Assembly: GCF_002443255.2 (NCBI RefSeq)
Contig: NW_019211454.1
Span: forward strand, 34,950,061-35,014,060
Reading direction: 5' to 3'
DNA: 64,000 nt
Source: Varroa destructor
Taxonomy: Eukaryota; Arthropoda; Arachnida; Mesostigmata; Varroidae
This document shows, piece after piece, positions 49,808 to 63,500 of the stretch (position 1 is its first letter; each line of letters begins with the position of its first letter). The position numbers were made by a program, and so were the translations under genes. The notes under the pieces are model-generated. The model was not told the origin of the DNA, searched no databases, and saw only the letters and a program-made list of their open reading frames with translations.

Positions 49808-51100
49808 CTCCACAGCGAGAGCTCAATCCATAATAGGTGAGAAAGTTTTAAAAGTTTGTGCGTACCTTTTCCTACAGGAAAGCAATTAGACACTATAACT
49901 TAGTCTCACTGCGCTGCCGACGCAAATGACAGCTTCACCAGGATTGAATTGACAGTAATAATCCAACGTTGTGAGCACATTCAAATAGTCGCACACGGGT
50001 AAGACGGACGAAACCAACAACTCGAGAGTCCACCGAAGCTGCTGGAACAGAAACACACGAGTTACTTTTACGAGTACGATTTCCCCTGTGACTCGTTGTA
50101 CTAGCACGATTAGAACAATGTAATTGATAAGACACTACACGTAAATAAAACGAATTCAAGTTTCGAAAGCTGGGTGCAACCCGAGTGCGCAGTGGCTGAT
50201 GTCGACTGGCTACGTCACTTAACGCAAGTCACCAATTAGCTCGACAGACAATTGCGCTTTCCTTTTCTTTGTGCTACAAGAACATCGATCGTGTCTCCGA
50301 TGTAGTGTTCACAGGTGCTCGGTTTCGTATAGAATGAGACTCGCAACCGCGAAGCTTGAGTAGTAATAGCAGCACCACGACTACGTTCGCGGTCCACATT
50401 CGTAGAAGTTCGTAGTTGCCTAGCAGGCACTCCCCGTTTGATGCCTGCTGGTTACCAAACCGCTACCGGCTAACGGGATTTGGGAGCGGGCGAGGGAAAA
50501 GTGCGCGTCACTGGGGCTGGTAGCGATTGTAGTCGTTGTTCTGTTGCCGCCACCACCGTCGCCGCCGCCGCCGCCGCCGCCGCCGCCGTCGCCGCTGGCG
50601 GTGGCAGCCACGCAACTAATGCTCAGACGGACCGCTCGCGGGCCGGCTGTAGAGTCGATTACCGGGACTTGCCGCGTCCACCAAATGCTAGAGCAGGCAA
50701 TGGATGCTGATGCCGGAGCTGCACCGGTGACTTTATAGGGCAAAGAACGCAGCAGCAATATAACGTCGTCCAACAGAGGTGTGACGCATGCGGCACGAGG
50801 TGGCTGGTCATCCTCACTTTCGTTCAGTGGATGACTGCTGCTGCCTCGGCTAAATAGGCGGTGAAGATCGCCGAGGTGTCGCTTCGAAGAGTGGCGGCGA
50901 CGACAACAATCAGTAGAAGCCGCTGCTACAGATATGAGTGCATGGATAATGTTTATTGATAAGGAAATAAATGACACCGCAATTATACTGTGTATGTACA
51001 CCGTGTAAGCTAGCCGAGCGTAGTGCGCGTTGCTCGGATGGATAAGTAGCACCAAAAATTGACTCTAAGTGTGCAACAGTATGCATTCTAATCATCATAT
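49808..51100 (-). promoter_or_regulatory. 5' UTR / promoter region of the 946-codon gene
   Basis: Upstream of the ATG the sequence becomes GC-rich, especially at 50430-50900, with the (GCC)n tract and many CpG. A 5' UTR and promoter are expected here. A two-codon upstream frame, ATG GAT TGA, lies at 49831-49823, 15 bases before the main ATG. Frames of 64-211 codons across 50420-51055 are open on both strands because of composition and are not called genes. Splicing of the 5' UTR cannot be judged. Confidence 0.4.
50561..50588. repeat. (GCC)n trinucleotide repeat
   Basis: About nine near-perfect GCC units lie 750 bases upstream of the start of the minus-strand gene. It reads as GGC on the transcribed strand and is probably in its 5' UTR or promoter. 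Confidence 0.9.
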
Positions 51101-54100
51101 TCGTTTTTTGATATGACCATATAGATATAACGTGGGTCAAAGTGATATACAAGAAATACACAAGAAAACGCCTACGCAAAACACTTCTCTTAAACTCTCG
51201 ATGCTTGCCTTTTACCGGGATTCTAATCAAAGGTCCACACGACTAGCAGCTCTAGGTCGGACGGAATAACCTCCCTTTGTAGATACTTATGGTCTAGAAA
51301 TACCATGACAGATTGCCGTCATTTCACAGACACAGCATGGGTCTGGGCAGCCTCTTATAAACCCCGCGTACCTAAGCGACAGCAACATACCCGGCTAAAG
51401 CGAGTTAAGCAAAGATTTGTTCCGCCTAGGCTAAAAAGTGGCTTAAATACGCCTGGTGTCATTGTCAATCAGTAGATACACAAACAAAACATCTAATACG
51501 GCAGATTTCGCACGTTTATCTAATATATCCGTGGATCCGTTTCTCGACTGAGCAAACATTGAAGCTATTCGTTGAATGGAAGCACGGTCGAAGTCTGTGG
51601 TCGTTCCAACGGCAAAGTAACACCGTCTGTTTGATTATAAGCTCAATATCTATAAAATATTGTCTAAGATATACACAAATTGCTTTTATAAGAGGTCAAT
51701 AATCTCCCCATTGGCTGTCCTAATCGAAGCGAAAAATACCGCCTTATCTCTCTACACGTCACGTTTGCTTTCGTTTCAACACAACTGACATCCGCTTTCA
51801 CGCATGACCTCTCGTAGCTTTATTACTATACTTAGCTAGATCAGCTTTAGATGAAGAAGTACACGTATAGAAACTATCACAGATCAATAAAGATAGCCAA
51901 CGGCATCAATATTCGTAATAATTATTCTAGTTCGTCTTTGGACGATTTTTATTCTGGAAGTGCGCGTTCAAACGCTTTGAAATAACTACCTCTGGTAATT
52001 GTCGTTATGACGGAAGTGAGCCCTGCGTCAGGCGTATGATCATGGCTCGACGACCACTCACTCACTCACTCACTCACAATCGTTCGAGCTCGGAAGCATC
52101 TCGCGAAGACCGTAGAAAACACTGATGCCCGCTAGCATCTGGAAAGATGGTTTTTTAATTTCGACCAAAAAAGATAACTGTGCATGCCGCCCAACTTTCA
52201 GCTTCCATGTTGAGATAGGCCAATAGTGATTAAATAGGCCTGAATTGCAATCCGCCTGCGGCTTTGAGCATTTTCCACTTAACGAATTTCTGCGAAGTCA
52301 AGGTCTATTGTTGTAAGGCGCTCGGACAGAAATAGACTTTTTTGACGGACGCTAAGGAAGCCTAGGGATCCGCCAGCGGGCGCGTTCAACTAACTAATCT
52401 TGTTAGACTCATTCAATAGCACCCGCCAAATCGTTCTCTTTCGCTTGGCGTGTCCGCTAGGTTAGCTGTTATTGTTTTGGGCAGCATTCGCACTAAGTAA
52501 CATACATTGAATTTAGCGCTTATCATCGAACCGAAATAAGCATATAAGAGCGTCATATATGGGTAAAAATAAGCTGGCAGTTGAAACAAACCACCACTGT
52601 TGCGGAGCATGAAGGCGAAGAGAACAGTCATATCACTATGTCGGAGTAATTACGCAGTCGCGTAAAATCCGCTAGTTTGTTGTTTTAGTCGTTTAGGCGG
52701 TAACTCACCTGTGAATACAGTTGGCAAAATCCTTACGGAACTATTTAGGATCGTTTAAATATATCAATAATTGGGATAATGTAATCAATGAAAAGAGTTA
52801 ACAATCGCTACGGTAGCTCGTGGCAATGCGCCTGATACAATTCCTTTGATACGAATTCAGACTATCCGATTGGTGGATTCTCTTATTCGAACGATTGAGA
52901 CATAGTGGACGCGTCACATGCGCGAGGAACGAACGATATGCATATTAAGCGTGGTAAATTTTCGCCTGGCAAAGAAGAACGGTTCGCTTGCCAAGGATCA
53001 ATAGTTGAATGTACTTCAAAACGAACGAAGCAGTGAAACCCAACTAGAAGACGCGCGGTGATTATTCTAGCAAAGGCAGAGTTCTACGCGAAACGCTAAT
53101 CGGAGCACGAAGAAGTGCGCGTTGCTTGTCAATAGTTTCGCTACTTATAGTACATCAAACATACACGCGTTAGTTTAGGGACGTTCTATCATTTGTATGG
53201 CTACGACCACGACTAGATCACCGAACGTTGGATAGCTAAATATAGATCAGCTTAACCTTGAACTAAATATCCACTTCTGACATGGTCACGCTTGCGCACT
53301 TACGACATCTCTACTTACAACGTCAAAATAAACTTCGCATGCATAGCAACGAAACCCAATGGCCTGAATGTCCTGTCATCCACACAGGTTTCGCGTAAAC
53401 ATACCGTACGCAAACGACTTCCTTACCCATACATTATGCGTATCATAATATAGTACATAATGTACTCGTGTGTCGTGAAACACGCCAGCGATGATACAGT
53501 TACCCATATAATGGGCATGCGTTCGTCTGCTTAAAGTAAGTCTTCCGACGTTGCTCTACACATAGGTGCCCCTCTCGCCCCCAACTCCCTCAATGTTTAC
53601 AGCTTCAGCGGCGTTTTAGTGGAAATTATAGATCTTCATCCTGCACGAGCGGGCAGCAAGTGACCGTTGCTACAAGCCGATTATACTGCTATTGTTTGCG
53701 CGTAAAAATCACTTAACGTGAGTTATGGTCGTTGACGTTATATAACACGTACTTCCTGACCGTTACTGCTATTATTATTGTTTCTATTATTAACACTTGG
53801 CTCCTGAATCATGGAGCACTCAAATTTTGCTCCATTGTTGCATTGTGTATCTTGTTGTTTTCGCTTTTCCACATCTTGATGTGTATGTAACTGCATCGGC
53901 GCATATACCCTATAATTTCTCCTTCATTTTACGTTTTTTTGTCCAGTTAAATTTACTATGTAGCTATGCGGCCAATCTATGAACCAGTAAAGCAGTTGTG
54001 ACTGAAGTAAAAGGTATCTGATGCGCACCGATATTTTCGATTCCCAGACAGAGACTAACGCCGGCCGACAGGCTCGAGCAATTCAGTGAGTCCGGCAGAT

Positions 54101-57100
54101 CAGATGGAGGGTCCAGATCAAGACAGCGTGTCACTACGCTGTGGGATGTGACCAATCGTAGTGACGGAAATATGTACCTCGTTTCTATTTTACTCTATTG
54201 ATTTTGTAGTTGTTAGTTCCAAATGTAAAAATCATCAACAACGATCACAGCCACCGTCAATACCGTCAAATGCAGATGCTCAGGATAACAATGGGCTGCT
54301 GAAAATTCAGGAAACAAACCGTAGACGGAGGTGATCACCATGTTAGCATGCATGTCAATCCAATTAATAATAACATCATTAAATACTATAAAGACACGCG
54401 TTTGAAGTATCTCCAGTGGACGTGTGGGTACGAACACGTCATATTAAAAGTAAATGTTTTTGCGTGAACGATTGGGTACAAACACTGAAATGAAAACTCA
54501 ATTGATCCGATTAGTTTAGGCGGCCGTTAACGGGTTTGGGGATTCGGATGAGTGGAAGTTACGCACGTAAATAAGTTCTATAACTCAGCTTTTGCAGTTA
54601 GTCAGTCCGAAACAAACCGAATGATCGAGTAGTACCTATAGACTCCAGCAAAGGTTACCCATGTCGCAAACAATGATCAACCCTTCGACCGCATTTATAA
54701 GCATTCCAGCCCAGCAGACAACGAAAATGGAACAAAATTCCATGATTACTGTTTTATGCTGGTTCGGTTGAAATCGAACGTTTCTAATGTTAGTAATTCA
54801 TTTAACAATCGATAACGCCGATATTTTCGTACGGCCTAAGTTCGAGGCGCGATACGAATTGTTGAAACTCTGGCCTAACCGGAAGATAATTATGCTACAA
54901 ATTTTTGACGCTGCAATGTGACTGTGGCATATATTTTCCAGATCACATCTTTGTTCCGCGTTATTACATCGGTCGACCGAAACTGTGCTGACAGTGAAAT
55001 GTGCCTTCTCGTGTGTTAGCACGTGCGCCTTTTGTGCCGAAAATATATAGTTTGGATTACAAAATCCTATCTCCTTTGACTGCTTGACTTTGGCCGTTTG
55101 TAAGGTCCGCCTGCGTGTAGTTTTCATTCTTTCAATTCGTTTGCCAATAATTGAAGGACCGAATAAACTATTTATATACCTTCAATGCCTTAACATTTGG
55201 CTTTTCATGCCTTCTCTCAAGGGGAAACAGCGTTAATGATGTCCTAATGGTCAGTGAGGTGTTGGACGAAGGCGCTGATTTACATCAAACGACATTGCAA
55301 CAGTTAGCTACAAAAACAACATGGCCAGTATTATTTAATAGGCTGAAATCAATAGCAGAAGGAAGCTCGAAAACATAACGCCTTTCCCTCGGACATTTTA
55401 TGCTTCTTTGTAAGTTAATTGTCTGTGCAAATACTTGAAACTATGACACTAGCCATCTTTACCGCCATGGCGCAATCTAAGGTATCTGCCAGTAATCAAA
55501 CAGACCTTAGCTTGAATCGCTTCAGCATAGATTTCAGCAGTAATATAATTTTTTTTACAATAATATTTCAATCGTCCCTAATAATACACAAAAGGAAGCC
55601 TTCGTTGCGTTGTCTGCGATTGATGCCGTTATGAAAGAGCCTATTACTCTGCAGTGTCGTGCTTGGCTTCATGGACGTGTTACTGGATAGCGACGCCATA
55701 AAGACGCTAACTTCTTTCATTATATGAAATGATAGTATAGAACAGTATCTTTTCCAGTGTTCTCTTGTTCCATGACGCGCGCGCACACATGCATGTGGTA
55801 CGTAGCCTATGTTGACGGCTAGGGTTTTTGCAGATTAAACATCAAACAATTATCTGTGACACGAGATGAAAATGAGAAATATTTCTACATGTGATTATAA
55901 TAAGAACGATACTATTTTTCAATCAGACGTCTACTAAGATGATGGATTGCTTGTCGTATCGCTCAACTGGCTATACATATTTTTATATTCGTAGCCACTC
56001 ATGATCGTTTAGCTATTAATGGCAAAGTTCCTCTGATACTTAGGCGTTCAGCTAGACCGTCGTATGACCGAGTTATATTTAAACCGGCGTTTAATATTCT
56101 TCTGATATAGAACATAGAATTACAATGTATAGCAACGTTGTCATTGGAACTGGGCATCATGTGTATATATATATAATACTGGCATAGTTAAAAACATCTA
56201 TGAACAGAACGCGTAAACTAAATGAAGCGCAGCGTAACCAAAACGATTCGCCGATCTTGCGAAGTCCGAAGCTGAAGAAGGAAGTCCGAAAATTCGTTTA
56301 AGTTTTATCTGTGGATTGACAGCTGCGCTGAAGCATATGCTGGCACCTGCGGCCGGCTGCTTTTCTCGTCATTCAGTTGGCGGTGCTGAGGCTTTTCTAA
56401 AATAGTTTTTGGTCATTTTCTTTTTTTTTCGAAAAAGTCGCAGGAGGGTATTCTTTAACGCTGTTTTTCGGTGTTATCCTTTCGTCACCCTGACATAACT
56501 TTGCAGAAAAGTTCAAAGAAGAAATTCAGCAACGTCTGTAAATCTTCACTTCTGTTTATTCCTTCACGTCAGTGGAGAGCGTTCTTTTATGGTAGAATAT
56601 AATCATAATAATATGTAGATAGGGATATGAAGCATGATAATACACTGCGATGATAGAAAAACGGGACGAAAAATCTTATGTGTTATAGCAGTGTCGAGCG
56701 ATAATCATTATTATTATTAGCTCACTATGAATATTCTGCTTAACGGAAAGCTTGCGGACTTTAACGCAAAGAAACTTATTTAGGCACACGCTTGTTGGAA
56801 CAGCCTGGTTTAGACCACTAGGCTTGTTACAAGGTATGCTAGGTCCTTTTGACGACCTGATGCTCGACGGGTTCCAAGAGTCATGCAAGAGGCTGGCCAG
56901 ATTTCGGACGTTGAGCGGACAAATTTTTCCTAGATTACGCATTTAAACTTCGACCTTTTATACGCATCAAAAGTCACTCGTTTTCTAGCCCTAACGAACA
57001 ACTATTCAGATAGCCGGTAAACCGTCTAGCCGGAAGGCACACGATAATCTGCTTTCTAGAACGGGGAAATATTGAGCTCGATACAATTTCACGGCGAAGT

Positions 57101-60100
57101 TTTAGAGAAGGGAAATCGCTCTTTTTGCAAAATTGTTTGCTTGTTTTCGCATCTTCTTGTAAAGGGTTTCCAAGCATTTGCGCCAAAGATGACCATCGAG
57201 CAGGGAAAGTTGACCACAGGAACGACCCTTTGAATTCCGCACAATTACCATGAATGTGTTTGCTAAAGGCAGCGACAGTTTTCTTTTGGCTCGCTCCGAA
57301 ATTGGTTTATTAATATGGCGACCGACAAGATGAAGACGACAGAGAATAGACAGACTTGCCAGTTTTCTTAGGATATATCCACAAAATATGGAAGTTCCAT
57401 ATTGTGACCACATAAAGTGGCATAGATCGGTTGGCCACTAGACAAAGCTGCAATCCTTCTTGAAATCCGCCGCTATGTTTACCCCAGACACCTAGACGAA
57501 AAGAAGCTCCACATCATTCATCTCATATGGCAACTATTTTAATGGAGCTTCTTCCTAGATGCTGTTAATATTGCACACATTGTGAGCTGTTATTCTGATT
57601 GGATAGAGGTTTTATTTTGTGTTTCCGAGGAAAATACTTACGTTCTCGTGTGAGTAAGTTACTTTTGCTTCGGCTATTAGCTATGACAGAGAGTTTTCCT
57701 TTAAGGTTAGGGAGAGAAAACTACCCTCGTCAACAGCTTGCGTGCAATAATCTGAACGCGTCAGACATAATCTGGGGTGATGAAGACAGTTCGTTTCATC
57801 TATATAGTAGCATCGTTGTACCAATTGGAAATTTGAGTATGACAATTGATTGTGATGTAATGATAATGCGCTGTTTTCGATTAAACTCTTTCTACGGACT
57901 GCGATTAGAAATCTACTAGAGTTATGGATAGAATTCAGACAACCTCAGATTACGTTATCGGGTCGGTATTTCGCCCGTTCCCGCGCCGTTTAGAGGTGGT
58001 CGACATCGACGCGCGGTTGACTCCTTGAAGCCCTAACTTCTTTTTCTGCTGCTGCTCGCCCGATCTACATTTGTATGCAGTCATATTTTCCACACGTAGT
58101 TCCCGTTCTGCCTCGATCTGTGTCTGTATGTCGCATCCATTGCGGTAGTAGTCTAATGGCCCAGCGTCCCAGTATCGAGATCCTGCCCGGATCCATCCTA
58201 CTTTTGCTAGCAGCAGTAAGAGGTTAGCACCGTTACACGCCAAAACCTCTATTAGTCTCAGACAAATAAAATCGCTAATTGTCTACGTTGTGGGTGCATT
58301 GCCTCCGCAGCTGCTAGCAAAAATGTTTGATTGACCGGCTAAAATGTTCGCTGGTGACCGCATGTTTGCTAGTGGATGGGACTCGGGGGTAGTGGGGTAG
58401 ATGTAAACACAACGATGTGTGGGTGCTGTAATGTCATCCTACCGCATGGTTCGTTCTGATGCCGGTGGCGATCCTTTCGGTTCTGTTGGCCACTGGTACA
58501 CGTATCTGCCGACGTGGTGGGTCCGATGGGGAGAGTCATTTATTTGCTAATGAAGCCTATCGCAGAGAAATTGCCAGATGAACAGACAGACGTCGCCATT
58601 ATTGCGGTGGTCTGTTGCACTGTTCATGCAGGCGGCAGGAACAATGCTGTACACACATGTGCTGTCAATGTGTAGATATGTTTATAAGCGTACATAGAGG
58701 ACGTTGATCTGTGATGACTGAACAATGGGACGGTTCTGCAGATGCTGAGCGAAACGTGATCCTAAATCGCGCGGGTAAAATCGGTTTTCCGAGTCGTAAT
58801 GCAGTACGTTTTGAGCACCATCATGCCCAGGTCAACTTGCTATCGCCAGTCAGTATCTTTGTAATTTACATTCAAAAATATTAGACGCGGCTTTTCCTAA
58901 TGCAGTGTGTACGTAGAATGTACAAAGTACATTGACTCTATAACGTAGCGTCGTTTAAAATGACACGCCCGTATGAATGTGTGCGTATGCGTGCCATCTG
59001 GCGCAGTAGATTTGTCAGCGTCATAATTACTATCAATTGTGAAATATTTAGATAAAAAGTTGTTGAATTACAACGGCTTTATCGCGAGTCTCGTATTCTA
59101 TGGTTGGACTTCATTCCGCCGACGATGGTGCCCTCTTCTTTTTCAACTAGTGATTGTGACGACTATACAATATGACATCGTTGATTTTGGTCGGCCACAG
59201 TCGAACAAAATGCTCAGTTGTGTCCTCCATTATGGTTGAGCTGTGAAATCTGTGTTCCATGTTTGGCATGTCGGTGCGGGTATTGTTTAATGGAGATCTA
59301 ATTTATTTATTATTATTTAATAGTATTTATTATTATTAATATTAATGGAGGCTAGTCGAATGAATGTATTAGGTAATTGTACGGATGCACCAACAATTGC
59401 AGACGGTATATGCGAGAATTAGACGTAACGTTTATTAATTTTTGGTGTACTATTGATTGTCACCGACACACAGTTTGTCATCGTGACGACACCGAATCGA
59501 CGGGCAGATATATGGGAACATTTTCAGGGTTTCATCCTCTTTTGAATTGCGGGCTGCAGATATAATGTAGTCAGCGGACACGACAGACACACCCACTAGC
59601 GGTACAGAGCTATCGGCTGATAACAAAAAAGCATCGAAGTTATTATAATGATCGATGATGTTATCGATCGATCACCGATCGAGGGACACAGCTATTTCTG
59701 ACTGTTCCTGACACCGCGGAAACGATGCGCATGGGCATATGCGCCGATGGTGTTCGTATTAAAAACAATTATGCCTACACAAGCTCTATAGAATACGTCT
59801 GCATGAAATATACACAAAACTATATGTACACGACATTCAATGTCCCGCATTTTCGAGATCCATCGGTTTTATAAGCAAAAACACGCGACACCATCCGTCT
59901 AATCTTTTCCCCTCGAAAGTCAGTTCTTTTTACGGTTTTGTTTCGGATTTACACTTTAATTTAGATTTCCCTAGCTGTTATTTTATGTTGTGATAGTGAT
60001 CATGATAAGGATGGTGACAGCAGTACAGGAGGCGTTATGTAATGTAACTTGACAAATGAACGAAAGTAAAAAATAATCATCGGCGTAATTGACTTTGCCA

Positions 60101-60200
60101 TGCGCCATGCATATTATTCTCTACCAGTGGTTGTTGCTGCAAGAATAGACCTAGAAAAATCTACCGTCACAAATAGCCAGCGACATCCGGCGGACCGTCC
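51100..60200. other. Long stretch with no identifiable gene
   Basis: Only short frames (at most about 109 codons) are found, none with a recognisable family. The plus-strand frame ending at 55376, which has a Leu/Thr/Glu-rich segment from about 55240, looks slightly more protein-like than the rest, but I see no splice context or homology. A (CACT)n tract is at 52055-52077 and an AT-rich ATT-type stretch at 59296-59345. WD40 exons of WDR47 were looked for by eye on the plus strand and not found. Confidence 0.5.
52055..52077. repeat. (CACT)n tetranucleotide repeat
   Basis: Five and a half perfect CACT units lie in non-coding sequence. Confidence 0.85.
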
Positions 60201-60530
60201 GGCCGATATTTAGGATTATCGCTAGATGTTCGCCATTCTTTTCTCCCCTGTTTCAGTGTCAGCAACAACAACGCGACAAAGGGTGTTAGCTTCCTCCCAG
60301 TAATTTTGCCATGCTTTCCAACATGGCGGTTGTTTTGTTAACGCGATTTAAACCCCCAAGTGTTCCCCAATGGCGGCCGCCTTGTTGGTCACTTCGTTCC
60401 AACTATTACGTTATATCATTGCATTGTTACCATTACAAACATTGCGACCATAAAAGGTGACAGCGCAGCGTGTTGCCCGTAACGAAATCGATGACTGTAA
60501 AAAAGGACACCAAGGTAACAAGCGGCCATC
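60200..60530 (+). promoter_or_regulatory. Small GC-rich patch with YY1/Pho-like motifs; possible promoter
   Basis: AACATGGCGGT at 60320-60330 and CAATGGCGGCCGCC at 60368-60381 (containing a NotI site) are two ATGGCGG cores within 60 bases, in a locally GC-richer patch. An ATG at 60491 begins eight codons that end exactly at an AAG|GTAACA donor-like sequence. This could be a promoter with a first exon running off the right edge, but nothing downstream confirms it. Confidence 0.2.
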
Positions 60531-63500
60531 AGATAGTGAAGTCTGTTAACTTCAACAAACACAACAATAGTAGCAGCAGATGTAAACACAAACAAATTGC
60601 CGGTTATTTACCTTGTATCTCGCAAAGAAAAGGGAAAGAAAACGGTGCTTTCTTGTAAATGCCGTAATCATCAGATTCTGATGTTGTCGTTCCTACCGCT
60701 ATTGCGAAGCTAGCTGTCGGAGACCCTGATAGCACGTCGCTGCTAGCGAAGATGATCTGTCACTAGAACTTCTATGTGGCTCTGTAAATAGATACACGCC
60801 AAAGGTAGCAGAGAATAGGAAACAACTGCAACAATTGGCGGCGGTCAGGGCTCCAACATCTGCATTTCCGCGCAAGCTAAATCAAGAAAGTAATTTGCAA
60901 TGGCTGCATCACTGAAAAAGACATAATTTTTTCACTCACCTTCTATTTTCGTTGTTATGGTTGTAGCTGCGGTGACTGCTACTGTCATTGTGGGTGTTGC
61001 GCGTCTTCAGCCTGACCGTGGAAAGTGCTCCGCGAATGGCATAATCTATTAGAGAATGGCCGGTAAGAACAGTTCAGCTCCGTTTGAACACTGAGTCATA
61101 GGTAGCCGATGTAGGTGGCCATGCATAAGCTACTATGAGGGGGGTTGTAGTTGATCCGTCATAAAAACATGATAAAAACGCCCATTTCATTTTGGGATTA
61201 GGCAACCCACCAGACGCTACAAGACTCGGCCGCGGAGATGCTCGTGAAGATGATGCGTTCACGCGCTTAGATGAGCGTCCTATGCATGCTTGCGTGATGT
61301 TTTTCTTTTTGCGATAACAGATTGTTTATTTGAACAACAACGGTGGAGCGAAGCTTGCAACAGGGACAAATTGAACGGGAGAAACGAAGAACCCGTAACA
61401 AGATGATTAACCCTATTGTAAATGCTACAGATGCTAGCTTTGTTGAAGTATGCCTCTGACCTTATGCGTACACATGACACGTATGAGATCAATGGAAAAC
61501 GTGAACGTTGAGATAGTTTGAGATCATTTTTCCGTGTACTGACGCAGTTCTCTCGCTGTTAATAAGGGAGCAGTCTGCGGAACTGATTTCGAATACTCCG
61601 TCATTTTCGGTAGAGCTTTAGCTTTAATATACGGGTCTAACATTATATAGTGGGTTTAAAAAAGGAATAATTTACAATTGCATCGGCGAGGCTTCAGTTG
61701 ATAGATTAATAACAGCAATATATTGTGTTTTCACCTGCACATATGTTTCTATGTGTAGGTAAAGCTCCAGTACCTATATATACAAGCATACGAATGCATT
61801 AAAGAAGATTACTGAATCGAAATCCGAGTAAGATTCTTTCTGTGGCACTCTTCACGTAGACAGATTGTTCTTATCGATGAGCGTACCCACTTTAGCGCGC
61901 GTGGGTTTACTTCGAACTGTTCTGAGTGGTTTATTGTGATATATATTGGCCAGAATAAGCCGGTTCTAGCGCGCGACCCGACCGTGACGCGGCAAAAATA
62001 ACAACAGCTATAAACATCTGACTCGTTATATCGCCAATGTAAATTGAATGAAGCCGGCTTTTTATCTATAAAGATGTTAAAAAAGCTCATCAACATTCTG
62101 TTCACTTCACTGCTTATTAAACGCTCTCTATTGAATCTGCCGATGGTGTTCGTTGATTCGGCCGAAGGTTATTTCTACGCTATGAATATCATTAATGTAT
62201 CAAAGTCCACTGGTTCCGTCCGGAAAAGCCCCAATAGATATTGAGAGAATAACATTGGAGGGCCTATTACAATATAGACAATGACTGTGCAAGCTTCCAA
62301 GCACACCGTGTGCCTTTATACACGAAAGTGGATGAATGGAATGCAAACGCGTGGTGCATCTCTCTTAATGGCGTCATACACGGAAGTAGCATGCTGTACT
62401 GTTTTTTTTTTTTGCTTTTCGTTAAGTGCATATATGTAAGACTTCAAAATAATCCTTACTTGGTTAGGGGTATTTCATCAACCGCGAGTCGTAAAAGCTC
62501 ATCGATCACTGCGTGCGTAAGTAAACTTAAACAGAACGTCTCTGAACAGACAACAAATAATTGTTAATGTCATTCTAAGTAGGTGGCGTTGCTCGCTTTT
62601 CCCATGTATCTGCATGATTTGAAAATGCCGGTAGGTTCATATAAATCTACTGCGGTGATTGTTCGATATATTAAGGAAATATGAATGATCGTGACAAGAT
62701 TGATCAGTAGTTTTGGGATCATTTCCGGATTTTGAATAGGTGAGTTTCTACGCATGGAACGATTCCTGAAACCCTGCGGATACTGACAAAATGATAGGGC
62801 ATCAACAAATTATCATTTTATTCAGATTATTACCAGGCGTCGCGCGTTCTACCTTGCATTGAAGAGCTTCTATCCATCCAACGAAACTGAAAATATATTA
62901 CCAGAACTATACTCGAGGGAATTTAGGAGAAAAATGATACTTTTGCCAATAATATTTACATTCCTCCTTCCACCACGTGTCAGACAAGAGCCGTTAAGTG
63001 AACTTTAGAATTAATGCGAATATTTTCGGCCAATATGTTTTTGACCCACGGGTTTCCAGTCGTCTTAAATAGCAAGCATAGTTGGCAGATAGAGACTTGG
63101 GACAAAGCGGATTCTTGGAACGGATGGGAAAAACGTGAAGAACATATCTTTGTCTAGTGTGAAGCCATAAGCTACACATGGGACAATTTGCTTAACACGC
63201 AGATAAAGCTTAATGAAACTCTCTATTGTAAAGTTACATCGAGCGTTGAGTGTCAATTAATGACGGAGTGAGCCGGCACGAAAAAATTCTATCTCAGATG
63301 AATCTATTGTAAAAGCTAGCGTTCACTAAGATACTGATTGAACTGCGACCCCTTAGCTAAATGCTAACCGGTAAAGAGGAGGCCCAAATGCCCGTGATCG
63401 AATATTTGGTCAAGGTTCAGCACATCCACACTTTTGGAATATGCAACACCATCGCGTGCCGATTTGGGTGCAGAACCCAGTGCACTTGTTATTCTTTATT

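Noticed and set aside
50420..51055. 211-codon open frame on the minus strand with poly-Gly
   Set aside because: The Gly run comes from the (GCC)n microsatellite and opposite-strand frames are open too; this looks like 5' UTR or promoter of the neighbouring gene.
55151..55378. 75-codon plus-strand frame with a protein-like Leu/Thr/Glu-rich end
   Set aside because: No homology I recognise, no flanking splice pair that extends it, and no link by phase to the last WDR47 exon.
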